Source: Bacteroidales bacterium | GTDB lineage: Bacteria; Bacteroidota; Bacteroidia; Bacteroidales; VadinHA17 | DNA length: 64,000 bases | Direction of reading: 5' to 3' | NCBI GenBank assembly: GCA_029210565.1 | Contig: JARGFQ010000011.1 | Location: 62,001-126,000 of the forward strand | Shown: positions 1 to 7,416 of the stretch, piece after piece | How positions within the stretch are numbered: position 1 is the stretch's first letter | How the letters are laid out: every line of letters starts with the position of its first letter | Made by a program: the position numbers and the translations under genes | The notes under the pieces: generated by a model | Told to the model about the DNA's origin: nothing | What the model saw: only the letters and a program-made list of their open reading frames with translations | Database searches by the model: none

Positions 1-1227
1 GGTGGTTCCCCCGTAATACTGGCCGCCGGAATCCAGCAGAAAGATCCCCGACTGCTCCAGGACGGCATCATTGTCGGGTCCCGGCACATAATGAGGCAAT
101 GCTGCATGCTCGTTGAAGGCAGCTATGGTGGCGAAAGAGGGTCCGGCACATCCCTCCTGCTCCATCCGAAGGGACTCAAGCTTCGCCGAGGCAGAGAGCT
201 CAGTAACCTTCTCCCTGCCAAGGCTCTTCTCAAGCCAGATGAAAAAGCGGGTGAGGGCCACACCGTCCCTGATCATCACTTCACGCAGGTTCTTTATCTC
301 AGTCTCATTCCTTATCGCCTTGAGCCGTGTAGGGATGCTGACGTCATGAATGACCCTGATGGTCCCCGGAACAGCTCCGCGCAGTGCTGCCGAGGTAGTT
401 GAAGGCGATAGCAGCAGGATGCTTCCGGCAGGAAGTGACCTCAGCACCGAAGTGGTCATCTCATAAGGCAGCAGCACCACCCCATCACGGTCAAATTCCG
501 CTTTCATGGTGCCGGGTATCTTGCCTTCGTCGGCAAAGAGCATCACCTGGTCTTTACTCACAATGGCGAATGACAACAGCAACGGGCTGTAGGTTATGTC
601 CCTGCCACGAATATTGAGAAGCCACATCACGTCATCACAGGAGGTGAGCAGCTGATAGTCAACATCCATCGTCTTCATCCTCTCCCGCACACGATCTATC
701 TTCTCATTCCGGCTCTCCCCGGCAAATTCCGGGGGCAGTGCAAAAGCCTCTTCGTCCGGCAGCGGCGGTCTGTCGCGCCATACCGGAGTTATGAGATCAC
801 TTCTGAGGGAGAGCCTGATACCCTTCTCCTTCAGCCTCCCGCGAAGGAGGCTGGCAATGGAGGCAGAGACCAGCCGTCCGTCAACGGATACCAGGTTGCC
901 ACTCTTCATCTTTTCTGCCAGCCAGTCAATATATTCCGGCGTGTGCGGTATCTTCAGCCTTACAAGTTCAAACCCCGTTTCCCTGAGCTGGCCGGCAGCC
1001 TGAATAAAATAGCGACTGTCGGTCCAGAGACCGGCAAATCGCGCCGTGATCACCACAGTGCCGGCGGAGCCGGAGAAACCCGTCAGCCACCTAATTACCC
1101 TCCAGTGATCGGGAACATATTCGCCGAGATGGGGATCGGCTGAGGGCACTAACAGGGCATCAATGCCCCTCTTTTTCATCAATGCACGAACGGCAGCAAG
1201 TCGACTTCTATGAACATCTGGTTCCAT
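1..1227 (-). CDS. Xaa-Pro aminopeptidase (aminopeptidase P, M24B), C-terminus cut by window start
   Basis: Removes N-terminal residues that precede proline; a cytosolic metallopeptidase by family. Reading the minus strand from the ATG at 1227 gives 409 open codons that run off the window. The N-terminal creatinase-like domain holds the motif WTDSRYFIQA (about residues 60-70). The start of the pita-bread catalytic domain follows, ending at LLDSGGQYYGGTT, where the first metal-binding Asp of M24B enzymes lies. The remaining metal ligands fall outside the window. A GGGAGAG ribosome-binding site precedes the ATG, and the start is 11 bp after the stop of the S9 peptidase upstream, so the two are probably co-transcribed. 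The family call is firm; only the C-terminal third is unseen. Confidence 0.93.
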   Translation of the reverse strand, partial: MEPDVHRSRLAAVRALMKKRGIDALLVPSADPHLGEYVPDHWRVIRWLTGFSGSAGTVVITARFAGLWTDSRYFIQAAGQLRETGFELVRLKIPHTPEYIDWLAEKMKSGNLVSVDGRLVSASIASLLRGRLKEKGIRLSLRSDLITPVWRDRPPLPDEEAFALPPEFAGESRNEKIDRVRERMKTMDVDYQLLTSCDDVMWLLNIRGRDITYSPLLLSFAIVSKDQVMLFADEGKIPGTMKAEFDRDGVVLLPYEMTTSVLRSLPAGSILLLSPSTTSAALRGAVPGTIRVIHDVSIPTRLKAIRNETEIKNLREVMIRDGVALTRFFIWLEKSLGREKVTELSASAKLESLRMEQEGCAGPSFATIAAFNEHAALPHYVPGPDNDAVLEQSGIFLLDSGGQYYGGTT

Positions 1228-1238
1228 CTCTCCCGAAA

Positions 1239-3401
1239 TTAAAGTTCCTCCTTCCCGAAGAAATGCTTAAGCCAGAAACGATTCCCCTCGTTGGTCATGA
1301 AGATCCTCTTGGGCCCGCCCCACCCGTGACGCTCTCCGGGGTAAATCATCATCTCAAACGGTTTGTTCAGGTCCTGCAGTGTGGTCACAAGCCATATCGT
1401 GTTCTGCATGTGCACGTTATCATCAATATCACCGTGACGCAGAAGCAGCTTGCCCCTGAGATTCTCCGCATGGGTCAACACGGAGCCATTTCTGTATCCT
1501 TCAGGGTTATCTTCCGGGGTGTCCATGTATCTCTCGGTATATACATTATCATAGAGTCTCCAGTCGGTAACTGAATAATCGGCAATGCCGTGAGTCCAGT
1601 AATCAGCCCCTGCCGTAAGTGCCATGCATGTCACGTAACCACCGTATGAACCTCCGGTAATGCCAATACGCGAAGGATCAACCCATGGCTGTTCACGCAG
1701 CCACTTAACCGCATCGGAATAGTCTGAAATCTCCCACTTGCCCAGCGCGCGGTGCATGTAGTCGAGCCCCCGCTTACCGAAGGTACCCGAACCACGGTGG
1801 TCAACATTTATGGTTACTATACCGTTCTCAGCATACCAGCGCGGCTGATAGCCCAACCACCTGTTGCGTATGCTCCCTGCGTCAGGGCCGCCGTAGATGG
1901 TGAATATCACCGGGTATTTTTTTGACGGATCGAAGATGACGGGATAGGTGATCAGGGCGGGCATGTCAAAGAGACCGTCAGCGCTCTTAATGGTTACCAG
2001 CTCCTGCCTCTGATGCTTTTCGGAATCAAAAGCAGGAGACTCGGCGGTATGGATGGTACGCACCGCCCTCCCTCTCTTGTCTATGAGATCGATACTGCCA
2101 GGGTTGTCTATGCTGTTCCAGCTGTCGAGAAACCATGAGCCGCCCGGTGATACGGATGCCGAATGATAACCTTCCCCGGGTGTGACCTTCAGCAGTCGCG
2201 TGCCGTCAAGCCTGACCCTGTAGAGATGATTGTCAAGTGCGTCAGGACCGGTGCCGTTGAAATATATCTCCCCGCGGGCCTCATCAACCTTTACAATGGA
2301 GGTCACCCTCCAGTCGAAATCGGTGATCTGAGACCTGAGGACTCCATCCCACCCGTACCAGTAGAGATTGTACCAGTCGTTACGGTAGCTCCTGACTATG
2401 AATCCGCTTCCGTCACTCATCACATATATATCCTCGAAGAAATCGACCCATGTCGGCCTGCTCTCCGTGTAAACCTCCGTGTGATCACCGGTAGCCACAT
2501 CGGCAAGTATAAAACGCATGTCATTCTGGTCACGGTTCAGCACCTGTACCATCAGCTTCTTGCTGTCAGGGGTCCATGAAGGCCATGCAATGTACTGGTC
2601 TACGCTCTCATCGGTTTTTACCCAGTTTGTCTTGCCAGTTGCCAGTTCCACGACCCCCATCTTCACTTTCGGGTTGGGGTCACCGGCTTTCGGATAGGAG
2701 GTAATCTCCATCTCACCGCGGGGACCGTCGCTCTCCTCCAGCCTGTTGAGGTAATACTGGGGCACGGGGTTGTCATCGGTATGGAGGTAGGCGATGCGCC
2801 CTGCATCAGGTGACCACCAGAAGGCAGCATATCTTGAGGCCCTGCCCAGTATCTCCTCGAAGTAAACCCATGAGGCCCAGCCGTTATAAATCTTTTCATT
2901 GGCATCAAATGTCAGTCTTGTCTCCTTTCTTGCGTCGAGGTCATATACATAGAGGTCCTTTTCCTTTGTGTAGGCAATCTTCCTGTCGCCGGGGGCAAAC
3001 CTCATGTTAACCTCCCCGCCGGTATCGACAGTCAGTCTTATCCCTGCACTGTCACTCCCGTCATAGTACCAGAGATCATTGTCGCGGAATACCACAGTAG
3101 CTTTCATGTCCGAAGAAACGGCCATGCCAGGCCCCGGCTCAACCCCCTCAGGCAGCATCTCCCTGAGCTTCTGCATGTCGGTTTTATAATCCGTGACAGC
3201 AACTGACCTGCCTGTCCTGCAGTTATAATCGGAAATCACAGGTTTCTTTTCTGCATCAAGGGTGCGGATAAGCATCCGGCTGTCATCAATCCATTTGATC
3301 AGCCCCGGCTGCTGATCTGAAAAGCCCCGCCGCTGTCCCGAAAGGGTTATGGTTACAATCAACAGTAACGAAAAATGAATGATCCTGAACATCTGCTTCA
3401 T
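1239..3401 (-). CDS. S9B dipeptidyl peptidase IV family serine peptidase
   Basis: Cleaves X-Pro or X-Ala dipeptides from peptide N-termini, probably in the periplasm. The chosen start (3401) gives 720 residues beginning MKQMFRIIHF with a signal peptide ending near LSGQ. An upstream in-frame extension to 3563 would run through a consensus -7 box and is rejected. The N-terminal beta-propeller contains WVYFEEIL, matching the double-Glu motif that binds the substrate amino terminus in DPP IV. The alpha/beta-hydrolase domain carries GGSYGGY (Ser about 585), HGDIDDN (Asp about 660) and GERHGWGG (His about 692), a complete triad. It is divergent from the acyltransferase gene and followed by the aminopeptidase P gene, which also acts on proline peptides. 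P. gingivalis DPP enzymes are the best-known relatives. Confidence 0.95.
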   Translation of the reverse strand: MKQMFRIIHFSLLLIVTITLSGQRRGFSDQQPGLIKWIDDSRMLIRTLDAEKKPVISDYNCRTGRSVAVTDYKTDMQKLREMLPEGVEPGPGMAVSSDMKATVVFRDNDLWYYDGSDSAGIRLTVDTGGEVNMRFAPGDRKIAYTKEKDLYVYDLDARKETRLTFDANEKIYNGWASWVYFEEILGRASRYAAFWWSPDAGRIAYLHTDDNPVPQYYLNRLEESDGPRGEMEITSYPKAGDPNPKVKMGVVELATGKTNWVKTDESVDQYIAWPSWTPDSKKLMVQVLNRDQNDMRFILADVATGDHTEVYTESRPTWVDFFEDIYVMSDGSGFIVRSYRNDWYNLYWYGWDGVLRSQITDFDWRVTSIVKVDEARGEIYFNGTGPDALDNHLYRVRLDGTRLLKVTPGEGYHSASVSPGGSWFLDSWNSIDNPGSIDLIDKRGRAVRTIHTAESPAFDSEKHQRQELVTIKSADGLFDMPALITYPVIFDPSKKYPVIFTIYGGPDAGSIRNRWLGYQPRWYAENGIVTINVDHRGSGTFGKRGLDYMHRALGKWEISDYSDAVKWLREQPWVDPSRIGITGGSYGGYVTCMALTAGADYWTHGIADYSVTDWRLYDNVYTERYMDTPEDNPEGYRNGSVLTHAENLRGKLLLRHGDIDDNVHMQNTIWLVTTLQDLNKPFEMMIYPGERHGWGGPKRIFMTNEGNRFWLKHFFGKEEL

Positions 3402-3439
3402 AATAGTAAAAGTGTGGTTAAGATTTGGTTTAATGCAAA

Positions 3440-3447
3440 CAAATATA
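3440..3447 (-). promoter_or_regulatory. candidate -7 box of the S9 peptidase promoter
   Basis: TATATTTG on the minus strand matches the Bacteroidota -7 consensus TAnnTTTG exactly. It lies 38 bp before the ATG at 3401. No convincing -33 TTTG was found at the usual distance. Confidence 0.55.
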
Positions 3448-3514
3448 AGAAAGTTACCAGACGCCTGGCTCTGAAGTTGTCCAACAGCATATAATGATAT
3501 GCCGGCGTAATGTT

Positions 3515-3522
3515 TACCTTTG
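3515..3522 (+). promoter_or_regulatory. candidate -7 box of the acyltransferase promoter
   Basis: TACCTTTG fits TAnnTTTG exactly and would start transcription near 3529. This leaves a short leader before the ATG at 3540 and argues against the in-frame upstream start at 3510. Confidence 0.5.
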
Positions 3523-3539
3523 TACAAACAAACGAAAGA

Positions 3540-4811
3540 ATGGGGAGAGAAGGAGAAAGCCATTTAACGGCTGCATGGATGAAGCTTGACAATGCTGCCA
3601 AAATCTACCCTGCCATCACAGGGTCTGAACTGACGGGCGTTTTTCGCATCTCTGTCTGGCTCTCCTCTCCCGTGAATCTCCCTGCCCTGAAAAAAGCCTC
3701 AGAGGAGGCTTCCGCGCTGTTTCCCCTCTTCAGTGTTGAGCTTTGTAAGGGCTTTTTCTGGTATTACCTCGAGTATAACGGCATGACTCCCAGGGTTATG
3801 GCCGATACAGGACCGCGGTGCCAGCCTTTTCCGCGCACCATGAACGGCGAGCTTGTATTCCGTGTTCTGGCGCGCGAAAACATCATCTCGGTGGAGTTCT
3901 TTCATATCCTCACTGACGGTGGCGGTGCTCTCTTCTTCCTGAAGACGATGCTGAACTTTTATTTCGTACACGCTTTTGGGATAGCCGAAGTGCCCTTCCC
4001 GGAGGTGAGCGGAGGACCCCTTCCTGGCAGCGGCGATGATATGTTCGCTAAGATATACGGCAAGGGTATGCCCAGTCCCCGGGTGATGTCGAAGGCATGG
4101 CATCTCCCCTATCCTCTCAGAGAAGCTCCGCGCTTCTGGGTGACAGAGATTGAAGTGCCGGCCGACCGACTGGCCACACTCACCCGGGAGACGGAATGCA
4201 CCATCACTGAATACCTGGCTTCGGTACACCTGTTTGCCCTGCAGGAGATACGTCATGAAAGAGGCAGGGGATCACCGTATATAAGGGTGCAGGTGCCTTT
4301 TGACCTTCGCAGGCGATATGACGCCCCGACACTGCGCAACTTCTCGCTCTTCGCCATGCCTGAGATAGACATCAGAATGGGCCACTACACCTTTGAAGAG
4401 ATCCTCAGGGAAGTGCAGATCACCATGAAGATGATGACGGACGAGAAGAGGATCAGGCAGGTAATAAGCCGTAATGTGTCAAAAGAAAAGAATGCCCTCA
4501 TTCGTATCATCCCCCTCTTTATCAAGAGTCCTGTACTGCGGTTCGCCTATAACAGATTCGGCCCCAGGCAGTTCACCAGCACCATCACCAATATGGGAAG
4601 GGTGACCCCGACAGGTCCTGCGGCAGAGTTGATGCAGGCCATGTCAGTGACGCCGCCACCGCCCCACAGGGATATTAAAATCACTGCAGGACTGATAACC
4701 CTGGGTGCCAACGCAATCATTACTTTTGGATCGATCACTGACAACACTGAACTGCAGAAGCGTTTCATCAGGAAGCTCACCTCTGCGGGCTTGCCGGTGA
4801 AACTTCTGTAA
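3540..4811 (+). CDS. alcohol acetyltransferase / condensation-fold acyltransferase
   Basis: A 423-residue member of the chloramphenicol acetyltransferase-like superfamily. The catalytic motif HxxxDGG is present as HILTDGG (His about 122, Asp about 126) and the N-terminal hallmark MKLDNAAKIYP is clear. By family it transfers an acyl group from a CoA or carrier donor to a hydroxyl or amine; the substrate is unknown. The start at 3540 is chosen because the only good promoter box lies just upstream at 3515-3522. The next gene, 20 bp downstream, encodes a zinc-ribbon membrane protein (DUF6320). In other Bacteroidota and Firmicutes these two families are, to my knowledge, often paired, sometimes with an alpha/beta hydrolase. 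No hydrolase is present here. Confidence 0.78.
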   Translation: MGREGESHLTAAWMKLDNAAKIYPAITGSELTGVFRISVWLSSPVNLPALKKASEEASALFPLFSVELCKGFFWYYLEYNGMTPRVMADTGPRCQPFPRTMNGELVFRVLARENIISVEFFHILTDGGGALFFLKTMLNFYFVHAFGIAEVPFPEVSGGPLPGSGDDMFAKIYGKGMPSPRVMSKAWHLPYPLREAPRFWVTEIEVPADRLATLTRETECTITEYLASVHLFALQEIRHERGRGSPYIRVQVPFDLRRRYDAPTLRNFSLFAMPEIDIRMGHYTFEEILREVQITMKMMTDEKRIRQVISRNVSKEKNALIRIIPLFIKSPVLRFAYNRFGPRQFTSTITNMGRVTPTGPAAELMQAMSVTPPPPHRDIKITAGLITLGANAIITFGSITDNTELQKRFIRKLTSAGLPVKLL

Positions 4812-4831
4812 ATTCATTAACGAACTGAGCT

Positions 4832-5515
4832 ATGTCTATATGTAAAAACTGCGGAGTGGACCTCGGGGAAGGAAACGAGAGGTGTCCTCTCTGCGAGCCT
4901 TCAGAAGACTCAGCCGGCAGGGTGGCATCACCCGCCGACCTCTTCAGACTCTCAAAAATCCAGAATGCAAAACATCTTTACGAAATAATTATGCTGCTCC
5001 TTGTCTCCGGCGTCATAATAACAATAGCCATTGACGCTGCATTCGTCAAAGGAATGGGATGGTCCCTTCTTACAACAACATGCATAGGCTACCTTATAGC
5101 ACTGGTATCGGGATTTTGGTACCTCCGAAAGAAGCCCTACTGGATGATATCGGCAACAACACTCTTCACGCTGCTCTTCCTGTGGTTCATAGATCTGCTT
5201 ACCGGAGAAACAGAATGGTTCCTCTCCATGGGCTGCCCCCTGGTAATCTCAGCAGCTATCCTCTTAGCAGCAGTGGTTTACCTCAACTCCTTTTCCCGAT
5301 ACCGGGGACTGAACCTGCTGGCTACTATCCTTGTTGCTGTGGCACTGTTTGTCCTCGTCACCGAATATCTGACCGACAGGCTCACATCCTCTGAATTCGC
5401 TCCCTCATGGTCACTGGTGGCCGCCGCCTCACTTGTCATCATCGCCATGATCTTCATCTTTATCCACTACAGGCTGAAGAGGGGCCACAGCCTGGGCCGT
5501 ATGTTCCATATCTGA
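4832..5515 (+). CDS. DUF6320-type membrane protein with N-terminal zinc ribbon
   Basis: The 227-residue protein starts with a rubredoxin-like zinc ribbon, CKNCGVDLGEGNERCPLC (residues 4-21, two CxxC pairs). After a short linker there are about six hydrophobic segments between residues 50 and 218, so it is an inner-membrane protein with a cytoplasmic metal-binding head. The function is not established. The 20-bp gap and shared strand with the acyltransferase indicate one operon and a joint role, perhaps membrane anchoring or substrate presentation; that is inference. Confidence 0.72.
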   Translation: MSICKNCGVDLGEGNERCPLCEPSEDSAGRVASPADLFRLSKIQNAKHLYEIIMLLLVSGVIITIAIDAAFVKGMGWSLLTTTCIGYLIALVSGFWYLRKKPYWMISATTLFTLLFLWFIDLLTGETEWFLSMGCPLVISAAILLAAVVYLNSFSRYRGLNLLATILVAVALFVLVTEYLTDRLTSSEFAPSWSLVAAASLVIIAMIFIFIHYRLKRGHSLGRMFHI

Positions 5516-5556
5516 TGAAAAAGTAGAGGCAAACCTGGCTTACACCACACTGTTGA

Positions 5557-5964
5557 TACGGGTATGAGGATCAGCGGCGCGTCTCCGCAACCGGCAGGTC
5601 GGCAGGAGCAATATACAGGGTTAAACTTGACGAAACCCATCCCTATACATTCGCAATGGGTAAAGAGTGGTTCCTAATGAAAAGAAACGAAGGACTGCCC
5701 TAACTGGAGAAAGGAAGCAACATCGGGTACATCGCCGATGAAGAACCGGTGGCCGGTTTTGCAGGTTACAAGTACAGGAAGAAGGTGAAGAACACGGGGG
5801 TGATCGCTTCGGACAATATCGGCAGGGGTGCCGTGGTATACCTGTCAGACAATCCCTACTTCAGGGCATACTGGAAGAGCGGAAGGGTGCTGCCTGGCAA
5901 CCTCCTTCTGAGACAGGTTCCTTCGCAGATCATTTTCGGCATATTGGTTTTCTCGAACGGTTAG
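5557..5964 (+). pseudogene. remnant of an M14 zinc carboxypeptidase (C-terminal part)
   Basis: One frame from about 5557 reads GRSAGAIYRVKLDETHP, then an in-frame TAA at 5701-5703, then NIGYIADEEPVAGFAGYK and GRGAVVYLSDNPYFRAYW to a stop at 5962-5964. This order matches the C-terminal domain of Bacteroidota M14 carboxypeptidases (the GaiyrV-lD-HP-aFG and rGsvVylaDNp-FR-fW segments), from memory of that family. The catalytic domain with HxxE is missing and no start or signal peptide precedes it. The piece fills the 482-bp gap between the DUF6320 gene and pepT; nothing else was seen there. It joins a cluster of other peptidase genes. Confidence 0.7.
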
Positions 5965-5974
5965 ATTACATTTA
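5944..5974 (+). promoter_or_regulatory. candidate pepT promoter
   Basis: TTG at 5944-5946, 20 bp, then TACATTTA at 5967-5974, seven of eight bases of TAnnTTTG. Transcription would begin about 17 bp before the pepT ATG. It overlaps the last codons of the M14 remnant. Confidence 0.38.
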
Positions 5975-5997
5975 TACTCTGAACCAACAGCCAGGGT

Positions 5998-7230
5998 ATG
6001 CAAAATCTTCTGAACAGGTTCCTCGGGTATGCCAGGTCTGACACCAGATCTGACGAGAGCTCAGGGTCAACCCCTTCAACGAACAGCCAGATGCTCTTTG
6101 CCTCCAGTCTGGCTGATGAGCTGAGAAAGACAGGTCTGGAAGAGGTGACCCTCGACAGTAATGGTTACCTGATGGCAACCCTGCCGGCAAACACACCCGA
6201 TTCAGGGCCAGTAATGGGATTGATTGCACACATGGATACCAGTCCTGATGCCCCTTCGGCAAATATTAAGCCGATCGTCCATCAAGACTATGACGGCAGT
6301 GACATCATTCTGAACCGTGACAGGGATATCAGGCTGTCACCGAAGGAGTTTCCGGAACTGGCTGCCTATAAAGGGCAGACAATAATCACCTCGGACGGGC
6401 TCACCCTGCTGGGTTCAGATGACAAGGCGGGAATCGCGGAGATTGTTACTGCCATGGAGTTGCTTATGGCAGACCCCTCCCTGAAGCACGGCAAAGTCAG
6501 GATAGCCCTCACCCCTGATGAGGAGATAGGAAGAGGCGCCGATCACTTTGATGTCGCAGCCTTTGGCGCCGACTATGCCTATACTGTCGACGGCGGTGGC
6601 ATCGGGGAGCTGGAATATGAGAACTTTAATGCCGCAGCGGCAACGGTCACTGTGAGCGGACGCAGCGTCCATCCCGGCACGGCAAAGAATACCATGATCA
6701 ACTCCATCATGGTCGCCAGGGAGTTCGATAAGCTCCTTCCTGCTGATGAGAGGCCCGAAAAGACGTCAGGTTACCAGGGGTTCTACCACCTCTATGACAT
6801 CAGGGGGGAGGTGGAGGAGACGGTCATGAAATACATCATCAGGGATCACTACCCGGAAAAATTCAGTCAGCGGAAGCAGCTGGTTGAAGATGCTGCGGCA
6901 ACGGTTGAGAGAGTGCATAAAGGGGCAGTCGTCAGGGTAAGGATGAAGGATCAGTATTTCAATATGAAAGAGATAATTGAAGCAAACTGGTATATCATCG
7001 AGGAGGCTGTCGTAGCTTACCGCAGGGCCGGCATTGAGCCTCTCATAAAACCTGTCAGGGGAGGCACCGACGGTGCCAGGCTGTCATTCATGGGATTGCC
7101 CTGTCCGAATATCTTTACCGGCGGTCATAACTATCACGGCCGGTTTGAATATATTCCCCTGCACTCAATGGAAAAAGCCGTAGAAGTAATCGTCAATCTG
7201 TGCCTTTCAGCAAATAAACGCAAGAATTGA
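5998..7230 (+). CDS. pepT: peptidase T (tripeptide aminopeptidase, M20B)
   Basis: Cytosolic zinc enzyme that releases the N-terminal residue of tripeptides. The 410 residues match PepT in length. Metal and catalytic motifs are present in order: HMDTSPD (His78, Asp80), GSDDKAGIAE (bridging Asp about 141), TPDEEIGRG (Glu175/176), DGGG near 198, and a late HNYHGRFEY carrying the last His ligand. The dimerisation insert lies between. The stop codon TGA is also the first bases of a 94-bp repeat that separates it from the M28 peptidase gene. It completes uptake and digestion of peptides produced by the envelope peptidases nearby. Confidence 0.96.
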   Translation: MQNLLNRFLGYARSDTRSDESSGSTPSTNSQMLFASSLADELRKTGLEEVTLDSNGYLMATLPANTPDSGPVMGLIAHMDTSPDAPSANIKPIVHQDYDGSDIILNRDRDIRLSPKEFPELAAYKGQTIITSDGLTLLGSDDKAGIAEIVTAMELLMADPSLKHGKVRIALTPDEEIGRGADHFDVAAFGADYAYTVDGGGIGELEYENFNAAAATVTVSGRSVHPGTAKNTMINSIMVAREFDKLLPADERPEKTSGYQGFYHLYDIRGEVEETVMKYIIRDHYPEKFSQRKQLVEDAAATVERVHKGAVVRVRMKDQYFNMKEIIEANWYIIEEAVVAYRRAGIEPLIKPVRGGTDGARLSFMGLPCPNIFTGGHNYHGRFEYIPLHSMEKAVEVIVNLCLSANKRKN

Positions 7231-7416
7231 AAACTGCATAAGCAGTAATTCATATAAGCAGTTGATTATTCAATTTATGTAAGTTCCATTAGACCAATGA
7301 GATCATAAAAGAATAACCGGATGAAACTTACATGAGCAGTAACTCACAAAAGGAAATGATTATTATTCTTCATGTAAGTTCCATTAGACCAATAAAATAA
7401 TAATCAAATAATCTAA
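7228..7416 (+). repeat. two tandem copies of a ~94-bp intergenic repeat with inverted-repeat arms
   Basis: Unit 1 (7228-7321) begins at the TGA of pepT; unit 2 (7322-7416) ends at the ATG of the M28 gene. Both start TGAAAC or TGAAAAC, share GCAGTAA, and contain an identical 22-bp stretch (7277-7298 and 7372-7393, ending AGACCAAT). Unit 2 has a perfect 11-bp inverted repeat, AACTTACATGA (7325-7335) and TCATGTAAGTT (7370-7380). Unit 1 has a weaker dyad, AACTGC (7232-7237) and GCAGTT (7258-7263). A third diverged copy lies at 35010-35100. Function unknown. Confidence 0.75.

Noticed and set aside
91..1143. Several short plus-strand frames at the window start
   Set aside because: They are antisense to the aminopeptidase P gene, which is open on the minus strand over its full length with clear M24 motifs.
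3402..3563. 54-residue N-terminal extension of the S9 peptidase
   Set aside because: It crosses the exact TATATTTG box, overlaps the divergent gene, and puts the signal peptide in the middle of the protein.
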